In this document: one piece after another, positions 36,684-49,446 of the stretch
Layout of the letters: the number at the start of each line of letters is the position of its first letter
Numbering within the stretch: position 1 is the stretch's first letter
Source: Mytilus trossulus
Taxonomy: Eukaryota; Mollusca; Bivalvia; Mytilida; Mytilidae
Direction of reading: 5' to 3'
Length of the DNA: 64,000 nucleotides
Assembly: GCF_036588685.1 (NCBI RefSeq)
Contig: NC_086386.1
Location: forward strand, 47,663,878-47,727,877
Made by a program: the position numbers and the translations under genes
Notes under the pieces: generated by a model
The model's database searches: none
Told to the model about the DNA's origin: nothing
What the model saw: the letters and a program-made list of their open reading frames with translations, nothing else

Positions 36684-36714
36684 TGCTGGAAACACAACAC
36701 GTAGTAAAATCGGC
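36684..36714 (-). pseudogene. Possible relic of a lectin MAM exon (copy 1)
   Basis: Minus-strand GATTTTACTACG, then TGTTTCCAGCA, parallels the start of lectin exon 2 in genes B and C (GATTTTACMACG, then TTCCAG), with a few bases lost. In one frame it reads ADFTT as in gene C. Similarity fades after about 35 bp, so chance or very old homology are both possible. Confidence 0.3.
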
Positions 36715-36731
36715 TATAATTCCTTGAAATA

Positions 36732-36948
36732 CCGTATAGCGGGTTATTTTCGCGGGGTGTAAATTTTCGCTTATTTTCGCGGATAGAACAAAATCGCCAA
36801 AATAAATTCCGCCAATTTAAAAGTGTACATGCAAAGGTAATGTTAAAAGTGTTGAATCCGCCAAAATAATAACCGCTAAAATATTTCGTATACCTTGTTC
36901 AATGAAAATCACGAAATTTTACACCCGCGAAAATAACCCGCTATACGG
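36732..36948. mobile_element. TA-flanked MITE with ~37 bp inverted ends
   Basis: Ends CCGTATAGCGGGTTATTTTC and its complement, continuing as CGCGGGTGTAAA in both. TA flanks both sides. Copy 2 of the surrounding duplication reads GAAATATTGG at the same place, an exact empty site with one TA. This confirms element boundaries and the TA target, as for Tc1/mariner-type MITEs. Confidence 0.93.
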
Positions 36949-38135
36949 TATTGGATTATAAATTAATTCCTTAATTGGTAACTGATTTGTACATTTTGTC
37001 TTGGTGATCATTTTTTAGGTTTACAACTTCTCTCCATCTTCTATAGTGTTTGTTTTAATTAAGAAAAAGTAAAAGGGCAATATTCTCTATAAGGAGTTGA
37101 CTGACATTTTCAGACAACAACAGGAACGAACAGGAGCACTGCATTTCAACAAAAAACAAACGTCAACATATATAGAAACAAACTACTTGATAACAACTGC
37201 CATATTCCTAACTTTATACAGGACATTTTTAGACAAAAATAGCGAGTTGAACATGGTAAAATGTCTAGTTAATCCCCTCGCTTTATGAAAATGTTAAAAA
37301 ATATCGCTAAAATGACAACTCTACGTGACAGACGTATAGTACAAATTCACGCAAAAACATTCATCAAAGAGAAACGCTCAAACAAATAATATAATGATCG
37401 ATACAACATGCAAACCACAGAACAACAACGAACATATTCCATCAACGACAGAGACCGCAAAGTGATATATAGACTCTCAAATTGCAAAAGTATTTCAATT
37501 GGTACTTTTGATTGAACAAAGATCTTTTCATCAAACATGTCAAATGATAATTTTGAATTGATCGCTATTACTGTTGTGAATTAATCCGATTTATAAGTGT
37601 TTACGAAGACTTCTTTTGAGGTTCCGACGGGACTTAATTTAAGGAGTAACTGGGGTAGTCCTTCATATTGGATTGTAAACTAGCAGACCATGTCAGTTAA
37701 GTCAGCAAATTTCGATACAAGAATGCAATTTACTAATACCAATTTTCGTTTCAATTAACTAAATGTTTTCGATATTATCTGATAATTACTCATATCGTAC
37801 CAAAGGAATACTATATTTGATTGATTTTCAATAATTTTTAAAATCTTGTTTCTAAGGGGTGGTTTTTCAGAAATTATATAATCTATAGAGGAATCTACAA
37901 TAAATTCTTCAATTTTTCGTTATAGCAGAACGTACAGAGACCACATATTTCTTTTGATATCATAAAATGCACCATAAGAGCTATCTTCACAAATCTTATT
38001 TTGAAATTCATTTAGTTTACCTTCTCTTTATGTATTACAATGATGCCTTTTTAAAAGAAACTAGTATTAACAAAAATACCAAACTTCACGGTAAATTCAA
38101 AAAGGGAGTGCCATGAAACCACCTGATAAAATCAA

Positions 38136-39852
38136 CCACCCTCCCCCCTAAATGCACTGTGCATAATCATCGAATACGTTGGATATCTTTGACATACAGT
38201 AATTATATTCCCTCTCGATATCTTCTCCATCCCTTTGTTTTGACCGGTCTGAATTCAACTTTATAAGCATTATAAAAGAGGATCATGGAAATTTCTCGCG
38301 TTCATCTGTTTTGTTTTTTGTTTGTAATGAAAAGGGTCATTACTAAATCCAGGCTAACTACTGATATGTTAATGTGTTTGACGAACACGGTTGTTGATGG
38401 AAGTATATAATTGAAACAATATTTCAAGTTGTAAGACACAGATAGAACAACCACTGACGAGGTTCATGATTAAACAAAGTGTTAAAATAGTTTTAATAGA
38501 TCTTAACATTTTGTTTAAATCCCAATCAGTTGATAAATGTACAACTTCACCAATGTCTAACCTCGAACATTGACAAATAGTAATCAATGTTCTATGTTCA
38601 TCTTGTATTGCTGGGTTTTTTTTGCTGGAAACACAACACGTAGTAAAATCGGCTATAATTCCTTGAAATATTGGATTATAAATTAATTCCTTAATTGGTA
38701 ACTGATTTGTAGTACATTTTGTCTTGGTGATCATTTTTGAGGTTTACAACTTCCCTTCATCTTCTATAGTGTTTGTTTTAATTCATCAAAAGTAAAAGGG
38801 CAATATCCCCTATAAGGAGTTGACTGACATTTTCAGACAACAACAGGAACGAACAGGAACACTGCATTTCAACAAAAAACAAACGTCAACATATATAGAA
38901 ACGAACTACTTGATAACAACTGCCATATTCCTAACTTTGTACAGGACATTTTTAGACAAAAATAGCGAGTTGAACATGGTAAAATGTCTAGTTAATCCCC
39001 TCGCTTTATGAAAATGTTAAAAAATATCGCTAAAATGACAACTCTACGTGACAGACGTATAGTACAAATTCACGCAAAAACATTCATCAAAGAGAAACGC
39101 TCAAACAAATAATATAATGATCGATACAACATGCAAACCACAGAACAACGACGAACATATTCCATCAACGACAGAGACCGCAAAGTGATATATAGACTCT
39201 CAAATTGCAAAAGTATTTCAATTGGTACTTTTGATTGAACAAAGATCTTTTCATCAAACTTGTCAAATGATAATTTTGAATTGATCGCTATTACTGTTGT
39301 GAATTAAGCCGATTGATAAGTCTTTACGAAGACTTCTTTTGAGGTTCCGACGGGACTTAATTTAAGGAGTAACTGGGGTAGTCCTTCATATTGGATTGTA
39401 AACTAGCAGACCATGTCAATCAAGTCAGCAAATTTCGATACAAGAATGCAATTTACTAATACCAATTTTCGTTTCAATTAACTAAATGTTTTCGATATTA
39501 TCTGATAATTACTCATATCGTTCCAAAGGAATACTATAGTTGCTTGATTTTCAATAATTTTTAAAATCTTGTTTCTAAGGGGTGGTTTTTCAGAAATTAT
39601 ATAATCTATAGAGGAATCTACAATAAATTCTTCAATTTTTCGTTATAGCAGAACTTACAGAGACCACATATTTCTTTTGATATCATAAAATGCACCATAA
39701 GAGCTATCTTCACAAATCTTATTTTGAAATTCATTTTAATAGTTTACTTCTCTACAATGATGCCTTTTTAAACGAAACTGGTATTAACAAAAATACCAAA
39801 CTTCACGGTAAATTCAAAAAGGGAGTGCCATGAAACCACCTGATAAAATCAA
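38136..39852. repeat. Tandem segmental duplication, copy 2
   Basis: A 1,717 bp copy of the unit at 36,172, ending CCTGATAAAATCAA. It lacks the MITE (empty site near 38,669) and the ~25 bp insertion. The MAM-exon-like relic recurs at 38,622-38,653 and the 63-codon ORF at 38,820-39,011 with one residue changed. Confidence 0.9.
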
Positions 39853-40090
39853 ATACTCGTCTGCATCTACAAATGGAACGAATAGAAAACAAATATCAAA
39901 AATGATAAAGACTTCTTCTGCGACATATTGAATAATTAGCAGCATTGTAGACAGTTGGACATTTGTAATTACATATACATTATTTTCAATTAAGGATCTT
40001 TGATGTCCACTTTTCTTTCTACTTTATAAAGATATATCAAATACGATACAAGACAACAATACATTTCATACAATAGAAATTTATTGAGAA

Positions 40091-43000
40091 TTACAACACT
40101 GTCTCGCAAATGAATGAATGTTTCTCTGAACACGAGACGTCATCCCATTCATAATTACTCTCTGGATACTGCATCAGTAAACAATCCTGGTTGTCTCCCA
40201 CATTGTTTGGTTGTCCCACGTGCCAATTTGTGTAATTTAAAGCTTCAGGGTAACCGGAAGCTGTCCATTCGTATTTGTTTTCAGAATCATAATCGTTTCC
40301 ATTAATGAAAAAACCTTTTTGACCAGCAGCTGTTAAACCTTTTAAGAAACAAAACACATTTTGTAAATCGGTTTCGTTTTAAGAACTGTTAAAGAACAAA
40401 AGACTGCCAGGAAAGTCCTGCTTTGTTGGAAGGATATATTGTATTTTGTTAATATGTCCAGGACGACATCAAAAGTTCAATGTAGGATAAAAAACTTCAT
40501 TCATATAGTTTTTTTCACTGACCCCCCTACCCCCATTCTTAACATAATTTGCGAAAAATTGATTGACCAATAAGGATATATATATAAAATCGATCTTAAT
40601 TAAACAAAAATTGCAGCAATTTTTACCCCACCCCAAACTATTTGAATTAATTTTTTTTTATCCTTCATTGATTTTGTGATGTCGTCCCTTAATCAAATAT
40701 ATTGTTGATATGAAAGCGATTTTTTTAAATTTTCATTTCAATCACTAGTTACGAATTATTTGGTTTCTGTCAATTCAACAAGAATATTCTGTTTAAGAGG
40801 ACACATGACTTTCATGACATATTATTTTATATGTTTTCCCCCGATTGTGACCGATTGAGTTTTGTTTACATGACGAGTGATACATATATAACAGGAGACG
40901 CTCAACCTGTCAACACCACATGTCTTGCTTAGAGGTCATGCAATTTCCGTACAGTTGTATGTTACCCCGATTTGTCCTAAACGTCGATTTGTGAGATTGG
41001 AACATCTTCAAATTCCGATTCCAATTATTCAGCTTGTAAGAGCTTAACTATTGCCAAGGTTGCAACAATCTTGAGTAAAGGTTATAACAGATATATGATT
41101 GAGGGTTACTAATAACGTTTTATTTAGGTCACGAATCATCTGTCTCTGTGTAGAACCTAATTGAATTAAAAAAAAAACGCCGTTGATTTATTGAAATTTT
41201 ATACTTTTTGATCGACAACATTTGTTTAGTTGCATGGATCGATATTTTAACAGACAATCGGTATTCTAATGGGTACTAATTGTGCATCGCTAGTGGCCGA
41301 CCTGTTTTGTTTTCATATGAATCAGATGTCATACAAAACTTTCGCAAAGATAAAGAATTGCAAATTTCATTGATTTCACTTTCAGATATATTGATGATGT
41401 CCTGTCACTCAATAATCTATATTTCAGTGAATGATAGCATTTCAAATATCCCAGAGCAAATACAGATTCTAAGAAACTAAAAGGTCTGTTTCATATCCTG
41501 ATCTTTTTCTCGATTTGTTTTGTTATCTTAATTCGTCTTCTTAACAGATTTATGAGGATTGAACATCATCAAACTACTGTTGACTTAATTTATATGCTTA
41601 AACAATCGTTGGTGCGACTGAACCGAATGCATGTCAATCAGAAAAATGCAAATAGTTATCAAAGGTACCGTGCTTATAGTTATCAAAGTTACCAGGATAA
41701 TAATTTTGTACGCCAGACGCGCGTTTCGTCTACATAAGACTCATCAGTAACGCTCATATCAAAACATTTATAAAGCCAAACAAGTTCAAAATTGAAGAGT
41801 ATTGAGGATCCAAAATTCCAAAAAGTTGTTACAATGTTTTGAAATCGGCATCACAAGTCTATATTTCACCCAGTCAAAAAATTATTTGAATGAAACCAAG
41901 AAAACGGATTTAAGATAATACTTACTGACATCTGACTGAATAAGTTTTACCAAATAATTTTGTTCAGCAGCATCTTCTACAGTAGCCAAGTTAGAATGGA
42001 TATTTTCTCTCTTACATGTCTCTACAGCATCATACCAGGTTGCTGCAGTACCATGGAATGTATAGTATGATGTTTGGCTGCCAGCTGTACGTACAAATGC
42101 TCCTGCTGGATATTTAGGTACATCTGTGGGATATACAATTATTTATCAGTTTCCAAGTTACCCTTTATGATACAAGAAGTGTATTAAAAAATCTACATAT
42201 CTTCCAATTTGAAACTCAATTGTAAACATGAAGAACCCATAATGTAAAGGTTGAACTTTTCACCCGTTTTTGAATAAGAAAATGATCAATATAGAACATA
42301 CGTTCAATAATGAAAAAAATGATAGAAAAAGATTATGCCTAAGAACGTTTTATAAACTTTTACAGTGTATATAAAAAAAAAGAAGATGTGGTATGATTGC
42401 CAATGAGACAACTATCAAAATGACACAAACATTAACAATTATAGGTCACCGTACGGCCTTCAACAATGAGCAAAGCATTATTACTGAACCACTGTTGATA
42501 TAAACCCTAACAGTGTACATGCATTATTACTGAACCATTGTTGATATACATTCTTACTTTGACATGTTGTATTATAAACATATACATCATCAACAGCAAT
42601 ATTTCCATACTCGTTATGGTTTTCATAAATATAACGTCCACCGCTGTATCTGCGTATGTGGTATGCATCATTTGTTGCCTCAAATACTACCTGAAAGGAA
42701 CATAAATTATATTTTCAAATTGTTTCTTTAACCACCAACACAACAGCCTTCGTTTGTCTTTGTGTGTTTTAGATAGTATTTGGATAGTTATTCCGTACCA
42801 CATTTTTCACTAATATTCAGCAAACACATCCCAACATACTATACTAAATAATCACAAATCACCCCATATAAAAATATTTACTAAATATTTCGCAAAAATG
42901 GAAATATTTTGAAGTGTAACCGAAAAGAGAGTGCTCATTAAATGAAACCGATAAATACTGACACTTCTTCGTTTGACATTAATTCACTGCAACAAACAAT

Positions 43001-46000
43001 TAACTATACATTATATTCGTATACACGTATTTTTTTTTAAAAGGATGATAGAAACTTGACCATTACATATTATATTCGTTGAACTGTATTCAAATGCTTC
43101 ATTGAGACTATGATATACTGTTTTCTCAAAAGTTGCTAAGACAGGGCTATGAATCAATCAAACTAAGGTCATCACCCAAGAAATTTTACGGTCGCCATTA
43201 TGAGCTGATTGGCCATTATGACAAAAGTGTGTCAGAAATCATATCTGATAGTCTTCCACAGTCATAATAACCTTCTATCATTACCGAACTGAACAAAGAA
43301 ATAACACGACGGGTGCCGTATACGGTTCAGGAAATGCTTAACCCTCTGGAGCACCTGATTTCACTCCCAATTTTTTGTGGAGTTCGTGTTGTTTCTTAAT
43401 TATTATTTATAACTGCTGATGTAAATGTCCTATGGTTTGTGAGTAAAATTGAGAATGGAAATGGGGAATGTGTCAAAGAGACAACAACCCGACCAAATAA
43501 AAAAACAACAGCAGAAGGTCACTGTTTACTCCTTGGTTTTGATTGTTATTGTCATTCAAAAGAATTGATAACAATTAATAACTTGTTTACTTACTATAAA
43601 TAGACTTAATATCCATAAACAAACCTGAAACATGTCAGCTGTGTATTCTTTGTTAAGAGAAATCTCTGCCATGTGCCACTGATTGTCAACATTACCAGTA
43701 TGTGTGAATACAGGATATCCCAAACCTCCATGTACCTAGAAATATTTAACATCTCGTGTTAATTCACGCATCGTTGTAAATGTTATGGAATTTATTGCGA
43801 CTGTTAAACAAGTCAGAGGTTTAGTGGTATAACACCAAATTCTATCCACCATTTTCTACGTTTGAAAATACTTTTCCCTAGCTAGGAATATGACAATTGT
43901 TGTCCATTCGTTTGATGTGTTTTATCATTTGAATTTGCCATTTGATTAGGAATTTTTCATTTTGAATTTTCCTAGGTGTTGTATTTTTGTGATTCTTCTT
44001 TTTTCAAAAGATATATATTTTGAAAGCTAAATATCATTCCGCAGCTTTTATCAAAATCGAGGTGCTTACATTTGATTTAATTACTCATTGTCTCTGTAAA
44101 ATATGGAAGCCAATGATTCAGAAGTACCAAACAAGCGAGTAGTTTCATGTATATACCCAAAAGGAAACCTATATATATATAATAGCCAAATACATCTGCT
44201 AATTTACGGTGTCATCCATGAGTTAAAATCACATACATTATAGTAATACCTGTGCATAAACGTTGAGTGTTTTGACATCTTTTCCATACATTGTGTACCA
44301 GAATCGAACACAGTAGTTTGGAGCTGGGTTGTAGGTTGGCGATATTAGTCTTGATGTTGTTCTACCTGTACTTGAATGTACTGGTGATGTAGCTCGCAGA
44401 GCCATATAGTAACCTACAAATATTTTTTTTATCAAAGTGAAAGTTTCTATATTATAATGTTTGATTTTCATGTGTTGCTTTCCAGCCTTAAATAAAATCC
44501 AAACACGTAACCCTCAAAGAGTAAAAAAATATGGTGTGTCAATCTAAACCGATAAATCAGAAAAGAACTGATTACATTCAAAAGGTATCAAACAAAAAGT
44601 CCACAAAAACAGAATAAAATTAGTAAAGCAAACCCTGTAAAAATTCTGAGGAGAACTGAAAATATTTTGGGCAGTCAAAGTAATGTTATGTAAAGAGAGT
44701 AACCGTGTGTAATACTTAGCACACATTTTTTTTGAAAATGTCAATTTCTTAATCGATTCGACCAGGTTATTCAGGTTTTGAAAAGATCCAGTTATTCTGT
44801 GATGAAATCTGTTTTTGAAATCATAAATACCATAATTATTGCCGTATGTATGATCCCGTTTAGGTCCTGTTTGAATTTCTTCCGTGTGACGCCGGTCCCA
44901 ATTCGTATCATCGTGATGGTCTTGTGAGAAATGACAAAGATCAGTGGACTGGAATCCACAATAAAACGTGGTAAAATCTTGGTGTATAGCTTCAAATACA
45001 GAAAAAAGTTGATTTGAATGATCAAGTGAATCGCTGGTTTTAGATTATTTTTACAATATAATAGGCAATTAAGAAGTATACAGTAGGTTAGTTCGGAATT
45101 CAAATAAACACATTGACACATCTTTTACACGAAGTTATTGTTTAATTTGCTACACAAGAATCAAATACTGAAAAGATCTTAAGCGTGTGCAAATTAATAT
45201 TTTAAATTGTGGCTTAGGATTAGAAAAAAATATATCGTTTTTGTTATAATTGAATACAACTGCAACTGATCATAAAAAAGAAATTAAAAGAGCAAAAAAA
45301 TAATATATGTAGGTCAATGTGCTTGTTTTCAAGATATTAGCAATTGAAATTTGGCCGGAAAATGTTCTCGATAGATTTTTCATAGCTTCATCATTGACAA
45401 GTATATAAAGGACAACATAATTGTTAGATTACCTAATTAATCATTTCTTAATTAGTTGAATTTGAATGGATTGGTGGCTGAACGCATGTAAGTCTCAATA
45501 AGATGAACGATTACGATGACGAGAAGGAGCATGATTGCTGCTTGAATGCTGAATAGTAATATGATTGATTGAACATATATGAATATACATGATAATGACC
45601 AAACCAAAAAAACTACCTGCGCTTGTTGAAACTGGTGTTCCCAATGCTGTCTGACACAAGGTTAAATCTCTAGTATTAGTACCAAGCTTCTGTCGTAGAC
45701 CTGTTAGTTCTGCGGTTGCACTTTTTAAAACAGAGTTTAGTTGATCCTTTGTTTGATTAAGTCGAGACTCCATCGAATTTAAAGTATTGTTCAGCCTGCT
45801 ACCTTTTTGATTTTCAGTTTGGAGTTTAGAATCAGTTGCATTTAATTCAGTTGTAGCATTGTTTATATATTGGTTAAGTTCAGTCATTAGTTGTTTTAGG
45901 TTACTTTCAGTGGATTTCATTGTGTTCAATTTAGTGGATAATCTTGAAACATCATCACAAGTGCAAGAACCGGTAATATGGCCACCAGATCCAGATATAG

Positions 46001-46148
46001 ACGTAGACTGTAAAGAATCACATTGTCCCTGCTGTCCAATCTTCATATCATAAGTGCATTGTCCGTTTTTTAAATTACACTGTGTTTTTCCATTTTGAAT
46101 CATTAACAAAACCATGAAAGTGTACATCCAAATTTTACAACCTAACAT
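40091..46148 (-). CDS. Lectin gene B: secreted coiled-coil/MAM/C-type lectin protein
   Basis: Minus-strand exons: 45617-46148, 44831-44989, 44250-44413, 43625-43735, 42558-42690, 41926-42123, 40091-40338 (TAA). Phases match gene A and give 514 residues. A signal peptide (1-22) precedes a Cys module (C-NLKNGQ-C-TY, later GSCTC) and a long heptad-like helix (about 65-170) with several N-x-T sites. The MAM domain (about 189-366) shows FYCGFQSTDLCHF, TGPKRDHTYG, YCVRFWYTMYG and NTTC. The lectin domain (about 375-514) has TWYDAVETC, QPNN, DCLLM and WDD, then CSEKHSFIC. An acidic WDD retains one more potential calcium ligand than the WGD of A and C. AATAAA begins 5 nt after the stop. Probably a secreted recognition protein; ligand unknown. 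Confidence 0.91.
41652..41832 (+). repeat. Mussel dispersed repeat R2 in lectin B intron 6
   Basis: Full copy starting ATAGTTATCAAAGGTACC and containing CGCCAGACGCGCGTTTCGTC and GACTCATCAGTAACGCTCA. The starting word is the same as the extra ~25 bp in duplication copy 1. Confidence 0.8.
42376..42480 (+). repeat. Dispersed repeat R3 in lectin B intron 5
   Basis: AAGAAGATGTGGTATGATTG followed by GCCAATGAGACAACT and CCGTACGGCCTTCAACAATG. Copies occur near 51,286-51,400 (plus) and 30,400-30,521 (minus). Confidence 0.75.
43449..43530 (+). repeat. Dispersed repeat R4 in lectin B intron 4
   Basis: Word GAGAATGGAAATGGGGAATG followed by TGTCAAAGAGACAACAAC; same family as 22,077, 25,548 (minus) and 46,907. 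Confidence 0.7.
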
Positions 46149-47232
46149 TTTCTCTTTATTGTTTTATCAGTAAAATAAGTGTATTTCACAACAATAAGCA
46201 CACTGTTGATTTAGGCACACGATAAGAACCTAATTGTCAGGTCACGAATTTATCAATGTACAGCCTACTACAGGGACAGATTGGAATTGATCTCATTTAA
46301 AGATTGAAACAACCATGTTCATAAACTCATAATTGATACCAGAATTAAAATTTTGTACGCCGTACACACGGGCATTTTGTCTACAAAAGACTCACCAGTG
46401 ATGCTCGAGTAGAAAAAGAAAAAAAGGTCAAACAAAGTATTAAGCTGAAGTGCATTGAAGACCCAAAGTTTGAAAGGTCTTCGCCAAATACAGCTTTAGA
46501 CACTATGTCCTATTCAAATTCTTTTGTTCGAACTTTCATTAATAAACAAGAATACTTATTTTATATGACGATGTAATTTTTCTTTAGTTAAAATATATTT
46601 GAAACAGGATTGACAATCAGTTTCTGTATTTGTTTCATTTTGATTCATTTGTAAACAATCTGATCTAAGGTAATACAATATAGTTTTATAAAAAAAAAAT
46701 CATAAAAGGACTATTTACTTTCAATGGTAGACTAAGGACTTCATTAAAAAAAAAAGGTGGGATGTTCGACAGAACGTCGATAATAACTAGGAACGAAAGT
46801 GTCCGATCAGACTTTGTAAAGAACAAAAACTTTTCTCATATGTGAGCAGTATTCCTCGTCTAACTATCACTTTAACTATTATACATTTCAGAAAACAACT
46901 AAATTGAAAATAGGAATTGGGAATATGTCAAAGAGACAACAACTCGACCAAAGAGTACAAGAGTTCTTGGTAAATTCAATATCAGTAATTGGATTTACCT
47001 TTGTGTCTTTGTTTTATTTGTTTTATTTTTTTATTTTTTTATTTTATCTTTGTCATGGTTGACGTAAACAAAAGTGTATATTAAATTTCTGGACATGTTT
47101 TTTTTTTTATTTCTTACCTATCTCATTTGTCTTTTTCGGTATTGCGCACTCTTTTATTGGTTTGTATATTATTGAAATATTGAGCACTTTTCGAATGAAG
47201 ATATCAATCGGAAATAATTATAATATTATAGT
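46149..47232 (-). promoter_or_regulatory. Lectin B upstream region
   Basis: Within 110 bp before the start codon (minus strand) are CTGATAAAAC, the complement of CTTATCG and TTGATAAATT, three GATA-type words. Further out are an R2 copy (46,330-46,475) and an R4 fragment (46,907-46,960). No exon is seen. Confidence 0.35.
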
Positions 47233-47535
47233 ATTAGATGATCCAAGACTTTTTCCATTCAATAGGTATACCCATACTAAAGAATAAGATGATCCAAGAC
47301 TTTCTCCATTCAATAGTTATACCCATACTAAAGAATAAGATGATCCAAGACTTTCTCCATTCAATAGTTATTCCCATACTGAAGAATAAGATGATCCAAG
47401 ACTTTCTCCATTCAATAGTTATACCCATACTAAAGAATAAGATGATCCAAAACTTTCTCCATTCAATAGTTATAGCCATACCAAAGAATAAGATGATACA
47501 AGACTTTCTCCATTCAATAGTTATACCTATTGTAA
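47233..47535. repeat. 51 bp minisatellite, block 1
   Basis: About six units of 51 bp, starting at 47,238, 47,289, 47,340, 47,391, 47,442 and 47,493, with core GATGATCCAAGACTTTCTCC and CCATACTAAAGAATAA. Because 51 is divisible by three and the unit lacks stops in one frame on each strand, both strands show ORFs of about 105 codons. These are repeat artefacts. Confidence 0.95.
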
Positions 47536-47558
47536 GATTTGAAATATTCAAATTTTAA

Positions 47559-48162
47559 ATATAAGTTTATTATATATTAATTCAAGTGTTTTACTAACGT
47601 ATTCATTTATTCTTGTAAGAATAAGAAACACAGTTTTACTATTCATTTATGAAAGCGCTAATGTAATGTTGCGCTCTTTTGAATAACACATTTTCCCGTT
47701 TCTGATTTATGACGTTACGCCTTTGACGTGCGCTTCGTCGTCTAGACTTTATTGATAACATACGGATGCACATTGTTCTATTAGACAGATTATAGTTGGT
47801 AAGAAACTTTGTATGTATACTATCTTTTTATTACATCAAAACTTATTTAAAGAGAGAAAATATTGTATACTATTTATTAGAAATATGCGTAACTTTTAAT
47901 TATTATTTAAAACGTAATTTAACTTACGAGAGAATTTATGATACATGAATGAAATGGTTTTTATTGTTTGTTTAGTTTAATGTGAATACACTAACATGCA
48001 TCTTATTAATATTATAATTCATGTATTTTTACTTATGTGAAATTATTCTTTATTTGTAGAGAATCGATTGTTAGCGACCATATGATTTTTATAAAAGAAT
48101 AAAAGATAGATACATGGTTAAATCGCATACTCATCTCTTCGCCCTATGTTAGACTTTATGTG
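47559..48162. other. Unique spacer between minisatellite blocks
   Basis: About 600 bp of AT-rich DNA with no exon or repeat family recognised. It contains a GC-richer patch GACGTTACGCCTTTGACGTG at 47,711-47,730. Confidence 0.4.
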
Positions 48163-48903
48163 ATTCGTACACCCATACTAAAGAAAAGATGATCCAAGAC
48201 TTTCTCCATTCAATAGTTATACCCATACTAAAGAATAAGGTGATCCAAGACTTTCTCCATTCAATAGTTATACCGATACTAAAGAATAAGATGATCCAAG
48301 ACTTTCTCCATTCAATAGTTATTCCCATACTAAAGAATAAGATGATCCAAGACTTTATCCATTCAATAGTTATACCCATACTAAAGAATAAGGTGATCCA
48401 AGACTTTCTCCATTCAATAGTTATACCGATACTAAAGAATAAGATGATCCAAGACTTTCTCCATTCAATAGTTATTCCCATACCAAAGAATAAGATGATC
48501 CAAGACTTTCTCCATTCAATAGTTATACTCATACTAAAGAATAAGATGATCCAAGACTTTCTCCATTCAATAGTTATACCCATACTGAAGAATAAGATGA
48601 TCCAAGACTTTCTCCATTCAATAGTTATACCCATACTAAAGAATAAGATGATCCAAGACTCTCTCCATTCAATAGTTATACCCATACTAAAGAATAAGAT
48701 GATCCAAGACTTTCTCCATTCAATAGTTATACCCATACCAAAGAATAAGATGATCCAAGACTTTCTCCATTCAATAGTTATACCCATACTAAAGAATAAG
48801 ATGATCCAAGACTTTCTCCATTCAATAGTTATACCCATATTAAAGAATAAGATGATCCAAGACTTCCCCATTCAATAGTTATACCCATACTAAAGAATAA
48901 TGT
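48163..48903. repeat. 51 bp minisatellite, block 2
   Basis: Fourteen units from 48,189, plus a partial one before it, with the same core as block 1. Units 1-3 and 4-6 share the same order of variants (GTGATCC start, ACCGATACT, ATTCCCATAC), showing a 153 bp higher-order period. Open frames of 229 (plus) and 240 (minus) codons run through it without evidence of being genes. Confidence 0.95.
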
Positions 48904-49446
48904 CTGTTTGTGTGTTCCAGAATTGTGTAAATTATCAAATATAAGCATACACTCGGGTTACGTGAATGTTACCTGTACCATGTCAAGAATAATACATTTT
49001 TCCCGCCATTTGTTTGATGTACTTGAGCTTTAATTTTTGCTATTTGATAAGGTACTTTCCGTTTTGAATCTCCTTGCAGTTAGGTATTTTTATAATTATA
49101 CTTTTTATGATAAAGATTTTTAGATTCTATGTTGATATATGCCACTTTGGTTACAAATAAACATCAATAAATGGTGAAGGTTGGTTCATAAATTCTGTCG
49201 AACCATACTTTGTGTTATGAATAAAGAATAAAGAACTATACTATATGTAATGAATACAGAATGTTTTTTAATGGGATCAATACTATACGAAATCAGCTGA
49301 TCTGAAAAATATTGTGACCAGCAAGTGAATAATAATTTCGTTGTTTTGGGTTATATTAGTATTCGATGACTATTTTGAAATTTGGTCAGAATGGGGAACT
49401 TAAGAAAAAATCAAACTGATATGATCTATCGTTTATTTCATTAATA
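48904..49446. other. Gene-free stretch downstream of lectin C
   Basis: No exon seen. On the minus strand AATAAA at 49,432-49,437 lies 10 nt after the lectin C stop and is its probable polyadenylation signal. Confidence 0.5.

Larger units (their letters stand above)
36172..38135. repeat. Tandem segmental duplication, copy 1
   Basis: A 1,964 bp unit starting CCACCCTCCCCCTAAATG and ending CCTGATAAAATCAA is followed directly by a second copy. Identity is high by eye throughout. Relative to copy 2 it has a 217 bp MITE (36,732-36,948) and an extra ~25 bp near 36,514. It contains a 63-codon ORF (37,097-37,288) shared with copy 2, in a stretch resembling a common mussel repeat (GACAACTGCCATATTCC-like), so not a supported gene. 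Confidence 0.9.

Noticed and set aside
36459-38734. Minus-strand ORFs of 78 and 121 codons in the duplication as genes
   Set aside because: Their ends differ between copies through indels, and no splice or homology support was seen beyond the short MAM-like trace.
37097-39011. Matching 63-codon ORFs in the two duplicated copies as a conserved gene
   Set aside because: The copies are nearly identical over all bases, so conservation only reflects recent duplication; the sequence resembles a common mussel repeat.
44792-45121. 109-codon minus-strand ORF inside lectin B
   Set aside because: It is the wrong frame across MAM exon 2 and adjoining introns.
47234-48878. Long ORFs on both strands in the 51 bp arrays, as a repeat protein
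   Set aside because: The frames follow only from a stop-free unit of 51 bp; they are open on both strands and there are no splice or start signals.
47233-48903. CRISPR-like array
   Set aside because: The units are directly adjacent with no unique spacers, and the genome is animal.
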